Origin: Spongiibacteraceae bacterium
GTDB taxonomy: Bacteria > Pseudomonadota > Gammaproteobacteria > Pseudomonadales > PIVM01
Length of the DNA: 9,029 bases
Direction of reading: 5' to 3'
Assembly (NCBI GenBank): GCA_030618505.1
Contig: JAUXDF010000103.1
Coordinates: forward strand, 1 to 9,029
Shown here: positions 1 through 7,884 of the stretch, piece by piece
Position numbering within the stretch: the first letter of the stretch is position 1
How the letters are laid out: every line of letters starts with the position of its first letter
Notes under the pieces: generated by a model
The model's input: the letters and a program-made list of their open reading frames with translations, nothing else
What the model was told of the DNA's origin: nothing
Database searches by the model: none
Made by a program: the position numbers and the translations under genes

Positions 1-875
1 ATGGCACCATTTAGAATCGCAATTAAGCTAATCAGACTGATAAATGATACGGGGAAACTACTTTTTTCCTCGACAATCAAAGCAAAAGGGGCATTATTAT
101 TGGCAAGACGTTCAATCGGTAGAGCCAATACCAAAGCCATCGCAACTAATACATATATTATTGTAGTAACTACTAACGCGATGATAATAGCGGTTGGTAG
201 ATTTTTCTCAGGATTGACAACTTCTTCTGCAACATTGACCATATCCTCAAAGCCAATGAATGCATAAAAAGCTATAAATGCCCCTACGACAATGGTTCGC
301 CAGACCTCTAAAGTCATTGGTGGGATAAATTCGCGCCATCGCTCGAAAACCAAAACAAAATCCTCACTGGCGATAAACAAAACTACCAATATACCTCCAA
401 TCTCAATAAAAGTGACGGCTGCTGCAAATTTAACTGAAAGCGATACCCCTGATATAGCAATAGACGTAATCAATAGTACAAACAGTATGATTGAGAGTTC
501 ACTTGGGAAATCGAAGTTGAGTAGCTCGATTAAATAGCCATGAAACCCTCTGGCCATCACTCCTGCTGATACTATGCCAGCAAATACGATACTCCAGCCG
601 ATCAAACCGGTCAGCCAGGGTTTTGAAAAGGCATTATTGACATATTCGGCCTCACCCGCACTTTTCGGATAGCGGCTGGATAATTCAGCGTAAGTAAACG
701 CAACAAAAGCTGCGATAATGGCGGAGACTAGAAATGAAAATGGTGCATAAACACCGCTAATACCTGCAATTTTGCCAGTAAGCACGTAAATCCCAGCGCC
801 TAGAATTGTACCTACGCCATAAAAAACTAATAACGGCAAAGAAATCACTCTATTTAAGGTTGCTTTTTCTTGCAT
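1..875 (-). CDS. APC-superfamily amino acid permease, C-terminus cut by window edge
   Basis: A secondary transporter of the amino acid-polyamine-organocation superfamily, expected in the inner membrane. Reading the minus strand from ATG at 875 gives 291 codons open to the window edge. Visible hallmarks are the TM1 motif GTILGAGIY (residues 22-30, the unwound Gly-rich substrate site), TM2 ending in FTYAELSSRYPKSAGEAEY (60-78), the TM6 segment GAFIAFYAFIGFED (198-211) and the following AEEVVNPEKNLP (216-227), all typical of APC permeases. About seven or eight of the usual 12 or so helices are present, and the open end reads ISLIAILNGA, matching the start of TM8. The ribosome site is weak: nothing purine-rich lies just upstream of 875. 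It starts about 150 bases after the nuclease gene ends and is probably its own unit. Substrate cannot be told; a broad amino acid or cationic amino acid specificity is only a guess. Confidence 0.9.
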   Translation of the reverse strand, partial: MQEKATLNRVISLPLLVFYGVGTILGAGIYVLTGKIAGISGVYAPFSFLVSAIIAAFVAFTYAELSSRYPKSAGEAEYVNNAFSKPWLTGLIGWSIVFAGIVSAGVMARGFHGYLIELLNFDFPSELSIILFVLLITSIAISGVSLSVKFAAAVTFIEIGGILVVLFIASEDFVLVFERWREFIPPMTLEVWRTIVVGAFIAFYAFIGFEDMVNVAEEVVNPEKNLPTAIIIALVVTTIIYVLVAMALVLALPIERLANNNAPFALIVEEKSSFPVSFISLISLIAILNGA

Positions 876-1027
876 CAATTTCAGAAAAAATGAGTTGAGC
901 GCGGACGCTTATGCAAAATATTAGTTTTACAGTACTTTTAAATTGTTTAGCTTCCCTTATAGAGCCATTTTTTGGAAGTGCTATGGAATCATGCGTTGCT
1001 GCTTGAATCCGTGAGCAACCGCTTTTT

Positions 1028-2428
1028 CTAGGTTAAATCGTAAGATTGATGAAGTTCCGGCATTTCAACACGAGTATGCTTTAAATGCTTGGCAAATTGT
1101 TGCATTACCTTTTCATCCCCGTGGACCAAAAAGGTAGTCTCCGGGTTACCTGTTTGCCGATGCCAGTTGAGTAGATCTTTCTGATCAGCATGAGCAGAAA
1201 ACCCGCCAACCGTATGAATACTTGCCCGGACTTCAACATCTTCTCTAAAGATTCTAACACTTGCTGCCCCGTCTATAATACGCCTCGCCAGGGTTCCCAT
1301 GGCTGCATAACCAACAAAGATCACACTGCAATCACGTCTCCAAAGGTTATGCTTTAGATGATGTCGAACACGGCCTCCGGTACACATACCTGACCCCGCC
1401 ATTATTACCGCACCACCAGAAATCTGGTTAAGCGCCATAGACTCAGCCGTTTCCCGGGTAAAGTGTAAACCAGGAAGATCGAATGGACTTTTTCCATTTT
1501 TGAAAACCTCACAAGTTTCCTCATCAAAACATTCCGGGTGACGCGCAAAAATTTCAGTGGCTGAAATGGCCATGGGTGAATCGAGAAAAACTGAAATATA
1601 TTCAGGCAATTTACCATCCTCAATACCTTCACGCAGATAGTAAAGAATTTCTTGAGCACGTTCCAGGGCAAAAGTAGGGATAATGACATTACCACCCCGT
1701 TTTACAGTCTTGGATATTAGTGTATAAAACTCATCTAACGTAGGTTCTAATAATTTATGTAAGCGGTCACCATAGGTGGTTTCCATGACAACAACATCTA
1801 CTTCAGGTGGAGTATCTGGATCTCGAATGATAGCGCGTCCACCATAGCCAAGGTCACCAGAAAACAACACGCGTCGTTGTTTTCCATCTTCCTCTAGTTC
1901 TACTAGAATACAGGCAGAACCCATGATGTGGCCAGCATCAAAAAACGTTACTCGAATACCTTCTGCCACCTGGATAGGCTCATGATATTTTGCATTTCGA
2001 CCAAAAAAATCAAAGCTGTTTAATGCATCTATGGTGGAATATAACGGTACTATTTCGGTTTGTGTCTTGTTAGAGCCAGAACGCTTTATTTTATTATTTT
2101 TGTAACGGGCTTCACTTTCTTGCAGGCTAGCTGAGTCCAGCAATATTAATTTAGCTAGCTCTCGTGAAGCTGAAGTAGTGATGATTTCGCCTTGAAATCC
2201 CCGTTTGACCAATAAAGGGATACGACCACAATGATCCAGATGCGCATGGGTCAGTAGCAAATAGTCAATGCTATCGGGTTCAAAACCAAAAGGCTCGGCA
2301 TTGTCTTCATCTATTTCCCGACCACCTTGATATAAACCACAATCAATAAGTATTCGCTTGCCACTCACCTCAAGCATATGGCAAGAACCTGTTACATCTC
2401 GGTTAGCACCGTGAAATTGTATTTTCAT
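1028..2428 (-). CDS. MBL-fold / beta-CASP / RMMBL protein, probable RNA nuclease
   Basis: A 466-residue zinc-dependent hydrolase of the CPSF73/YSH1-like family (COG1236), whose characterised members cut RNA endo- or exonucleolytically in the cytoplasm. Metal ligands are all visible: HAHLDH (61-66), H167 in DAGHIMGS, D192 in SGDLG, and H436 in LVHGD. The beta-CASP part shows ETTYGDR (216-222, motif A acid E216), a GSGMCTGGRVRHHL segment (345-358) and SAHAD (411-415). The C-terminal RMMBL segment spans roughly 400-450. There is no N-terminal KH domain as in archaeal aCPSF1, so it is the short bacterial form. Start chosen at ATG 2428, with AAAGGA nine bases upstream. It lies 127 bases downstream of the antiporter, so it may share its transcript or use its own promoter. 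Fold is certain; RNA as substrate is inferred from the family. Confidence 0.92.
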   Translation of the reverse strand: MKIQFHGANRDVTGSCHMLEVSGKRILIDCGLYQGGREIDEDNAEPFGFEPDSIDYLLLTHAHLDHCGRIPLLVKRGFQGEIITTSASRELAKLILLDSASLQESEARYKNNKIKRSGSNKTQTEIVPLYSTIDALNSFDFFGRNAKYHEPIQVAEGIRVTFFDAGHIMGSACILVELEEDGKQRRVLFSGDLGYGGRAIIRDPDTPPEVDVVVMETTYGDRLHKLLEPTLDEFYTLISKTVKRGGNVIIPTFALERAQEILYYLREGIEDGKLPEYISVFLDSPMAISATEIFARHPECFDEETCEVFKNGKSPFDLPGLHFTRETAESMALNQISGGAVIMAGSGMCTGGRVRHHLKHNLWRRDCSVIFVGYAAMGTLARRIIDGAASVRIFREDVEVRASIHTVGGFSAHADQKDLLNWHRQTGNPETTFLVHGDEKVMQQFAKHLKHTRVEMPELHQSYDLT

Positions 2429-2460
2429 GGGATTTATTCCTTTGCCTAAGACAGTATTTC

Positions 2461-2490
2461 ATTGTAACGCTATCTAGACTATTATTGCAC
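2461..2490 (-). promoter_or_regulatory. Possible sigma-70-type promoter for the MBL nuclease gene
   Basis: In the 127-base gap ahead of the nuclease gene, the minus strand carries TACAAT (2466-2461, five of six matches to the -10 consensus). GTGCAA (2490-2485, three of six matches to the -35) lies 18 bases upstream. The predicted transcript start is about 25 bases before the ATG, leaving room for the AAAGGA ribosome site. The -35 is poor, so this is only a candidate; read-through from the antiporter gene is equally possible. Confidence 0.2.
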
Positions 2491-2555
2491 CAGAATTGCC
2501 AGATTTTCGGGTATTTGAAATAATACTCCATACCACTTCAATTATACTGGTTTCG

Positions 2556-4154
2556 TCAAATCTGGTTTTTAAACTCAACGTGCTCTGCAAATCCAGCACC
2601 TGCTTCAGTATAGATATTGAACACATCAGTTGCACCGGATTGGCGTAACCGTTGTTCCTCATCCGAGTATCTTGCCGTTGCGGCAATACGTCCGGAGAAA
2701 GAAATCACTTTCAGTTGTGCCAAGGCATCCAGGTTGGCTTGAAGATTCGGCAACGCTAGCATAACGAGTTCAATACTGTGGTCTTGTTCTATTTTATCCC
2801 AGAAGTCGGCATCGCTTGGATCACCGTGCAGAGCTTTGCGACCCATCAACTGATGTTTTTTGATCAATTCGGCATCCAAGTCGATACCCACCACTGTATC
2901 ACCCTGCAGTTCACGCATTTTGTCATAAGCAGCGCTGCCAACTCTGCCCATACCAAAAATAGCAATGGTAACTCCGTGCATATCCAGTAGTCTGTCATCC
3001 GGAAGCCTTTCTTTGCCCTGAAACCTCATCCAGAAGGCTCTAAACTGGCTATAGATTCTGTCATCGAAGCTATTGAGCGGGGCAGCTACAACAAAAGAGA
3101 GAGAAAGGGCGATGGCAATTACAACCAACCATTCTCCTTCCAGCCAGCCATTGCTTACGCCAATCGCTGCCACAATCAGACCAAATTCACTGTAGTTGGT
3201 CAAGTTCAAAGTTGCCAGCAGCGAGGTTCGTGCCCGCAGTTTGAAACCGGTCATCAAAATAAAAAAAAGTGCAGATTTTACTAAGACAAAGGGTCCCAGT
3301 AAGAGTCCGATGATCAGCGCCTCCATCGAGAGTTGGCCTATCATTCCGATGGAAAGAAAGAATCCCACCAAAAACAAGTCTTTGAAGCCCAGCATCGATT
3401 TGGCCATCTCCGCCGATTTAGGGTGGGTTGAGATCAGTAATCCCATAATAAGAGCACCCAGATCATCTTTCACTCCACCTAGCTCAAACAATTCGGCTCC
3501 GCCCAAAGCCAACACCAGACCATACAGAATCAACAGTTCGCCATGACCTGTTTTTTGCAACAGATGGTGAAATAGAGGCCGCAGCGGGATGAGTAGAAAC
3601 AACAGTAGCGCCCAGGGTGAAGGGAGCTTCCCTATAGATGCTGCTAGAAAGATGACTGCAGCCAAGTCCTCCATCACCAGGATGCCGATAGCGATTCGCC
3701 CATGCAGGGACTTCATCTCCCCTTTCTCCTCCAGCGATTTGACCACAAAAACGGTGCTAGAGAAACTCAATGCAAAGGCAAGCATCAGCGAAAGCTTGAT
3801 GTCCAGACCTGAGAAGAGTGGTACGTTGAGTAAGGCCAGCCCAAAGATAACCGTTCCGAAGAGAGCAATGATGGTTGCGGTATGCAACACTGTCACCGCC
3901 CATACCTGCGGTCTTATCAATACCTTCAGGTTCAACTTAAGGCCAACGGTAAATAGGAGCAGCGTAATGCCCAAATCAGCAAGCTTCTGCAATGTCTCGC
4001 CACTGGTGATTCCGAAGGCATTGAGTACGAAGCCGGTAGCCAGAAAGCCTACCAGAGGAGGCAGACCAATAAGTCTTGCCATGAAGCCCAGAAAAAAAGC
4101 CAGGGTTATCCAGGTGACATCTCCCAGCGCAATAGCAACCCATTCAAAATCCAT
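2556..4154 (-). CDS. CPA2-type cation:proton antiporter with RCK (TrkA-N) domain, Kef-like
   Basis: A 532-residue inner-membrane antiporter of the monovalent cation:proton antiporter-2 family, exchanging K+ or Na+ for protons. Residues 1 to about 360 are strongly hydrophobic with about 12 helices and contain DLGITLLLFTVGLKL (60-74), SSTVFVVKSLEEKG (132-145) and the TM5 ion-site segment GILVMEDLAAV (157-167), with the acidic pair E162-D163. Residues about 394-480 form a Rossmann-type RCK domain: VTIAIFGMGRVG (395-406) with the GxGxxG loop and D425 closing the second strand, which suggests NAD(H) binding and nucleotide gating. ATG 4154 overlaps the ATPase stop as TAATG, and AGGGAG lies 11 bases upstream inside the ATPase gene, so translation is likely coupled. 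Family and architecture are clear; the transported ion is not. YbaL/KefB-like proteins are the nearest named relatives I recognise, but E162 replaces the Gln usual in Kef proteins. Confidence 0.93.
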   Translation of the reverse strand: MDFEWVAIALGDVTWITLAFFLGFMARLIGLPPLVGFLATGFVLNAFGITSGETLQKLADLGITLLLFTVGLKLNLKVLIRPQVWAVTVLHTATIIALFGTVIFGLALLNVPLFSGLDIKLSLMLAFALSFSSTVFVVKSLEEKGEMKSLHGRIAIGILVMEDLAAVIFLAASIGKLPSPWALLLFLLIPLRPLFHHLLQKTGHGELLILYGLVLALGGAELFELGGVKDDLGALIMGLLISTHPKSAEMAKSMLGFKDLFLVGFFLSIGMIGQLSMEALIIGLLLGPFVLVKSALFFILMTGFKLRARTSLLATLNLTNYSEFGLIVAAIGVSNGWLEGEWLVVIAIALSLSFVVAAPLNSFDDRIYSQFRAFWMRFQGKERLPDDRLLDMHGVTIAIFGMGRVGSAAYDKMRELQGDTVVGIDLDAELIKKHQLMGRKALHGDPSDADFWDKIEQDHSIELVMLALPNLQANLDALAQLKVISFSGRIAATARYSDEEQRLRQSGATDVFNIYTEAGAGFAEHVEFKNQI

Positions 4155-7003
4155 TACTTATTTCGCTCCCTGTACCGCACAACAAACTTTTCCAACTCAA
4201 CCAGGAATAAGACAGAGGAAGCAACGAGTAGAACCCGTAACCATATATGCAAGTCGATTGCAGTCGTGCCAAACAAGGAATTCATGGGCGTCAAGTAGGT
4301 AAAACCAAGCTGGAAGATGATGAGTACAGCAATGGCAATCAGTACATATCGGTTGCCCGTTAATCCAGGCCAGTTTAAAACTGAGGCTGTAATATACCGA
4401 GAATTGAATAAATAAAAAATCTCAAACATCACCAGTGTGTTCACAGCGACCGTTCGTGCATGCTCGACACTGGCGCCTTGCTCCATCTCCCACAGAAAAA
4501 GCCCCATTGTTCCAACCATCAAAATAATAGAGACAAACACAACTCGCCAAACAAGGTAAGATGTAAGTAACGGCTCATGGGCATCACGTGGTGGGCGCCG
4601 CATTACATTCTTTTCAGGCGGTTCAAATCCCAGTGTTAGTGCTAGGGTAACTGTCGTAACCATATTCACCCAGAGTATCTGTACCGGTGTTAAAGGTAGT
4701 TGATGAAAACCAAACAAGATGGCGGCAAGAATAATTAACGACTCACCACCACTGCTCGGCAGAATGAAGAGTATAGCCTTTTTGAGGTTGTCATATACAG
4801 TGCGACCTTCTTCTACCGCATGAGTAATAGAGGCGAAATTATCGTCTGCAAGCACCATTTCGGCAGCTTCCTTGGCGGCTTCCGTTCCATTCTGACCCAT
4901 GGCTGTGCCTACGTCTGCACGTTTCAAGGCTGGCGCATCATTTACGCCATCACCGGTCATAGCCACAATCAAACCCTGTTCTTGCAACAGTCTAACTAAA
5001 CGTAGTTTATGTCCAGGATTTACACGCGCATACACATCAACATTTTGCACTCGTTGTCGCAAATCATCTTCACTCATTAATTCAAGTTCTTGTCCGGTAA
5101 GTACATCATCAGTATTAACGAGTTTTAGTTTTCGGGCGATAGTACGCGCTGTGGCACCGTGATCACCTGTGATCATCTTCACCCGGATCCCGGCCTTATC
5201 ACAGGCTTGCACTGCCTCAATTGCTTCCTCACGAGGTGGATCAATCAAGCCAAACAGTCCCAGCAAGGTCAGGTCGTTTTCTACATCACTGAATTTTAGC
5301 TCCATCTGTTCATAGCTTACCGGCTTGACGGCAATAGCCAGGACACGCTGACCTTGTTGTGCCATCGCTTCAATACAGGTCAACCAGTAATTGCTATCCA
5401 AAGGCTGCTTGCCATCCACCGTTCTCTGATGAGCGCACATTTCCAATACACGTTCAGGTGCCCCTTTGAGAAAAATGAAGGCATCACCGGTATGACTGTG
5501 ATGGAGCGTCGCCATAAAACGGTGTTCTGATTCAAATGGTATAAGATCAGTGCGCGGATATTGTTTACTCTCAACCTCAATATCCAGTCCGGCTTTTAAA
5601 GCAGAGACTAATAATGCTCCCTCCATCGGATCACCATGAACCAACCAAACACCGTTTCTTTGTTCTAGCGATGCATCATTACAAAGCATCGCAGCCCTAA
5701 CCACCTCTAGCAGAAGAGGCCGTTCTTCCAGAAGTACATTCCTATTTGACAGTGATATCGAACCGTGGGGATCGTAACCTGTACCACCTAGCTCAAACCG
5801 ATGGATGGCGGTAACAATGGTACGTACGGTCATTTCGTTACGGGTCAGGGTGCCGGTTTTGTCTGAACAAATCACCGTCACTGCCCCCAGCGTCTCAACA
5901 GCAGGTAATCTGCGAATAATGGCATTACGCTGGGCCATACGCTGTACACCGATAGCTAGCGTAATGGTCATAATTGCAGGTAATCCTTCAGGAATTGCAG
6001 CTACCGCCAGACTTACAGCAGCAAGAAACATTTCAGTAGCCGAATAATCTCGAACAAATAAGCCGAAAGCGAAAGTAATAGCGGCAATACCCAGAATGAC
6101 TATCGTTAGCCAACGGCCAAACTGGGCCATTTGAAGTAATAGAGGAGTCGTTACCGACTCTACTTCCGATACCAGTGTACTGATGCAACCAATCTCGGTT
6201 TGTGTGCCGGTCGCAACAACCACACCAGAACCTTGACCATGGGTAACCAGAGTACTCGAGTAAGCCATGCAACGGCGATCGCCGATAACGGTCTCCTGTG
6301 CGACAGGATCTATGATTTTTTCTACCGCTATCGACTCACCTGTCAGTGCTGACTCCTGAATTTGGAGCCCCTTTACTCGGAATAAACGTAAGTCTGCCGG
6401 TACCTTATCTCCTGATTGCAACAAGACGATATCACCAGGTACTAGGTCTTCAGCCCGGATCGTCATTTGTCGACCATCACGCAACACCATTGCATTCGGA
6501 GAAAGCATCTGTCGGATAGCTCTCAAAGCATTCTCGGCTTTACCCTCTTGCAGGAATCCGATTACTGCGTTGAGAACAACCACCCCTAGAATCACACTGG
6601 CATCTACCCAGTGTCCCAGCATTGCTGTAACGGCGCTTGCAGCAATCAACACATAGATCAGTACATTATGGAATTGGTAGAAAAACCGCACCAGTGGGCC
6701 ACGTGACTTCGGCTCAGGAAGTCGATTTGGCCCATGTTTAGCAAGTCTGTTACTTATCTCTTCATTTAATAGTCCATTTGCTGTCGTTTCAAGTGATTCG
6801 AAAACTTCTTTTATGCTCTCGGTATGCCAATTTTCCGATGTCAAAACCGATTCAATATCTGACAGCCCCTTTAGTTTTCTATACACTCTAAGAGACCGAC
6901 GTGTAACTACCGCACCCACAACAGCTAAAATGACTAAAATCACAAGAATAGTCAGCCATTCGATGACTGCAATATCAAATCTCCATGTAAGATCATCATT
7001 CAT
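4154..7003 (-). CDS. P2-type cation-transporting ATPase (COG0474, CtpF-like) with extra N-terminal helix
   Basis: A 949-residue inner-membrane ion pump driven by ATP through an aspartyl-phosphate. Visible motifs: TGES in the actuator domain (221-224), PEGLP in M4 (338-342), the phosphorylation site DKTGT (D381), KGAPE in the nucleotide domain (513-517), ITGD (611-614) and TGDGVND (683-689). The ten P2-type helices are predicted at about 110-152 (M1-M2), 296-350 (M3-M4), 743-792 (M5-M6) and 815-936 (M7-M10). Residues 13-34 form a further hydrophobic helix before the cation-ATPase N-terminal domain (about 58-105), making the protein longer than the usual 880-920. In the SERCA frame the ion residues read E339 (M4), E754 (M5), N780 and T783 (M6), but the M6 Asp is T784. 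Start ATG 7003 has AAAGG seven bases upstream. It lies 64 bases after the iron permease-like gene and is coupled to the antiporter. Ca2+, Na+ or another cation is possible. Confidence 0.95.
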   Translation of the reverse strand: MNDDLTWRFDIAVIEWLTILVILVILAVVGAVVTRRSLRVYRKLKGLSDIESVLTSENWHTESIKEVFESLETTANGLLNEEISNRLAKHGPNRLPEPKSRGPLVRFFYQFHNVLIYVLIAASAVTAMLGHWVDASVILGVVVLNAVIGFLQEGKAENALRAIRQMLSPNAMVLRDGRQMTIRAEDLVPGDIVLLQSGDKVPADLRLFRVKGLQIQESALTGESIAVEKIIDPVAQETVIGDRRCMAYSSTLVTHGQGSGVVVATGTQTEIGCISTLVSEVESVTTPLLLQMAQFGRWLTIVILGIAAITFAFGLFVRDYSATEMFLAAVSLAVAAIPEGLPAIMTITLAIGVQRMAQRNAIIRRLPAVETLGAVTVICSDKTGTLTRNEMTVRTIVTAIHRFELGGTGYDPHGSISLSNRNVLLEERPLLLEVVRAAMLCNDASLEQRNGVWLVHGDPMEGALLVSALKAGLDIEVESKQYPRTDLIPFESEHRFMATLHHSHTGDAFIFLKGAPERVLEMCAHQRTVDGKQPLDSNYWLTCIEAMAQQGQRVLAIAVKPVSYEQMELKFSDVENDLTLLGLFGLIDPPREEAIEAVQACDKAGIRVKMITGDHGATARTIARKLKLVNTDDVLTGQELELMSEDDLRQRVQNVDVYARVNPGHKLRLVRLLQEQGLIVAMTGDGVNDAPALKRADVGTAMGQNGTEAAKEAAEMVLADDNFASITHAVEEGRTVYDNLKKAILFILPSSGGESLIILAAILFGFHQLPLTPVQILWVNMVTTVTLALTLGFEPPEKNVMRRPPRDAHEPLLTSYLVWRVVFVSIILMVGTMGLFLWEMEQGASVEHARTVAVNTLVMFEIFYLFNSRYITASVLNWPGLTGNRYVLIAIAVLIIFQLGFTYLTPMNSLFGTTAIDLHIWLRVLLVASSVLFLVELEKFVVRYRERNK

Positions 7004-7067
7004 CAGGGTACCTTTGTTGGGTAAGTGATCACTAACTACAATTGAATTCCAGGTTATCTTTCATTGC

Positions 7068-7573
7068 TCAACTTTTGAGGTCCGGAGTTCCGGTATCCGG
7101 CAATCCCTGCTCTATATTTTTTCTTGCTTCCCTGGCAAGAAGGAAATAGCGTTTACGAAATAATTCCAGTTCTTCCTCCTCAAGCTCCTCCAGGTTTAAT
7201 AAGGCGTTATGTGCACCATCTATTGAGCGTATCAGCCCATCAAGTTTAACCTGCTTCGCTTCAGTATCTATATTCTGGGTATGCTGGATCAAGAAAACCA
7301 TTAAAAATGGTATCGATTGTAGTAGCAGTATTTATTATTAATTGCCAAGTATCACTAAATCCAAAAATTGGGCCACTAATAACCCAAACAAAAATGATTA
7401 AAAAGGCCGCATAGAAAGCCAGTGGTCTGCCCGTAACAAACGACGACCATTGGAAAACGGGAAAATCTATTATTAGAGGTGCCCTTATTCCATTTCGGTA
7501 CGTTTTCATAATAGGTCCCAATCAATTTACTTGATTGTTTTTTTACTTTATCAAGCTGTTCATTCTGCAACAT
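7068..7573 (-). pseudogene. Low-affinity iron permease-family gene (PF04120), broken by two frameshifts
   Basis: The conserved protein of the small iron permease family is recognisable but split over three frames. Frame one starts at ATG 7573 behind a strong ribosome site and runs to NNRFSRF (about 7456). Frame two carries QWSSFVTGRPLAFYAAF, a helix, GPIFGFSDTWQLIINTATTI (to about 7313). Frame three carries LMVFLIQHTQN, then a hydrophilic tail KLDGLIRSIDGAHNALLNLEEL, ending at TGA 7068-7070. Family members read TTI-V-TFLMVFLIQNTQN without a break, so an extra base near 7308 is well supported. The first break, near 7450-7456, rests on the strong ribosome site at 7573; the alternative is a start at ATG 7509 in frame two. 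An odd Asp (GAT, 7312-7314 on the plus strand) sits in the membrane helix at the second break. Both shifts look like one-base insertions. Decay is likeliest; indel errors in a long-read assembly would look the same. The family name is historical and iron transport by bacterial members is not established. Confidence 0.78.
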
Positions 7574-7580
7574 GTCTCTT

Positions 7581-7586
7581 CCCCTC
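7581..7586 (-). promoter_or_regulatory. Strong ribosome binding site GAGGGG before ATG 7573
   Basis: Minus-strand GAGGGG followed by seven bases (AAGAGAC) and ATG at 7573. This is the best Shine-Dalgarno in the window. It argues that the iron permease-like gene once began at 7573 rather than at ATG 7509, which has no comparable site, and it is the main evidence for the first of the two frameshifts. Confidence 0.6.
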
Positions 7587-7840
7587 AGGATATCGAACTA
7601 AGGAACGATCACGAAATAACTTGAAAAAATTGCTAGTCTTTTTATCCGTCTTCGGCGTTGTAACAATAGTTCCGTAGTAAACTATTTAACGAGGATTTTC
7701 GGGAATATGGACGATTTTTACCGCTTTTGCAACCGATTTATTTTTGACCAGACAGCCTCTTAGTCCCAACTCAGATTATTTTTATGGCAATAAACCTTGG
7801 GAAACTGGAACTAAATAAACCACCAAAACGTAAATAAAAC

Positions 7841-7884
7841 CACAGGACACAGAGATTTAAATCTTTATTTCTCTGTGCTCTCTG
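7841..7884. repeat. Imperfect palindrome of the 'ACACAGAG...CTCTGTG' dispersed type
   Basis: CACAGAGA (7848-7855) and TCTCTGTG (7870-7877) are perfect complements around a 14-base AT-rich spacer containing TTTAAA. The pairing continues outward imperfectly (CACAGG at 7841-7846 against CTCTCTG at 7878-7884). Intergenic repeats with this wording, of the 'CCACAGAGGACACAGAG' kind, are common in environmental proteobacterial genomes. That identification is from memory of the pattern, not a search. Confidence 0.55.

Noticed and set aside
1..537. Plus-strand open frames at 1-267 and 292-537
   Set aside because: They are antisense to the APC permease, whose minus-strand frame carries clear family motifs throughout.
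995..1027. GTTGCT...AGCAAC hairpin followed by CGCTTTTT on the plus strand between nuclease and permease genes
   Set aside because: The T-run is on the plus strand, where no gene lies upstream; the stem is only 6 bp with a 13-base loop. On the minus strand no T-run follows, so it does not support a terminator for the nuclease gene.
2509..2528. GGGTATT/AATACTC hairpin just after the antiporter gene
   Set aside because: Seven pairs including a G-U, loop of six, and no T-run on the minus strand; too weak for a terminator or regulatory structure.
3589..4302. Plus-strand 237-codon open frame opposite the antiporter gene
   Set aside because: It is the antisense of a strongly conserved antiporter gene, and its translation is low-complexity Ser/Thr/Lys/Arg-rich with no recognisable family.
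7297..7315. Programmed ribosomal frameshift in the iron permease-like gene
   Set aside because: The needed shift is +1 (or -2). The T5 run would favour -1 slippage, which leads to the wrong frame, and a second shift upstream would also be needed. Decay or sequencing indels are simpler.
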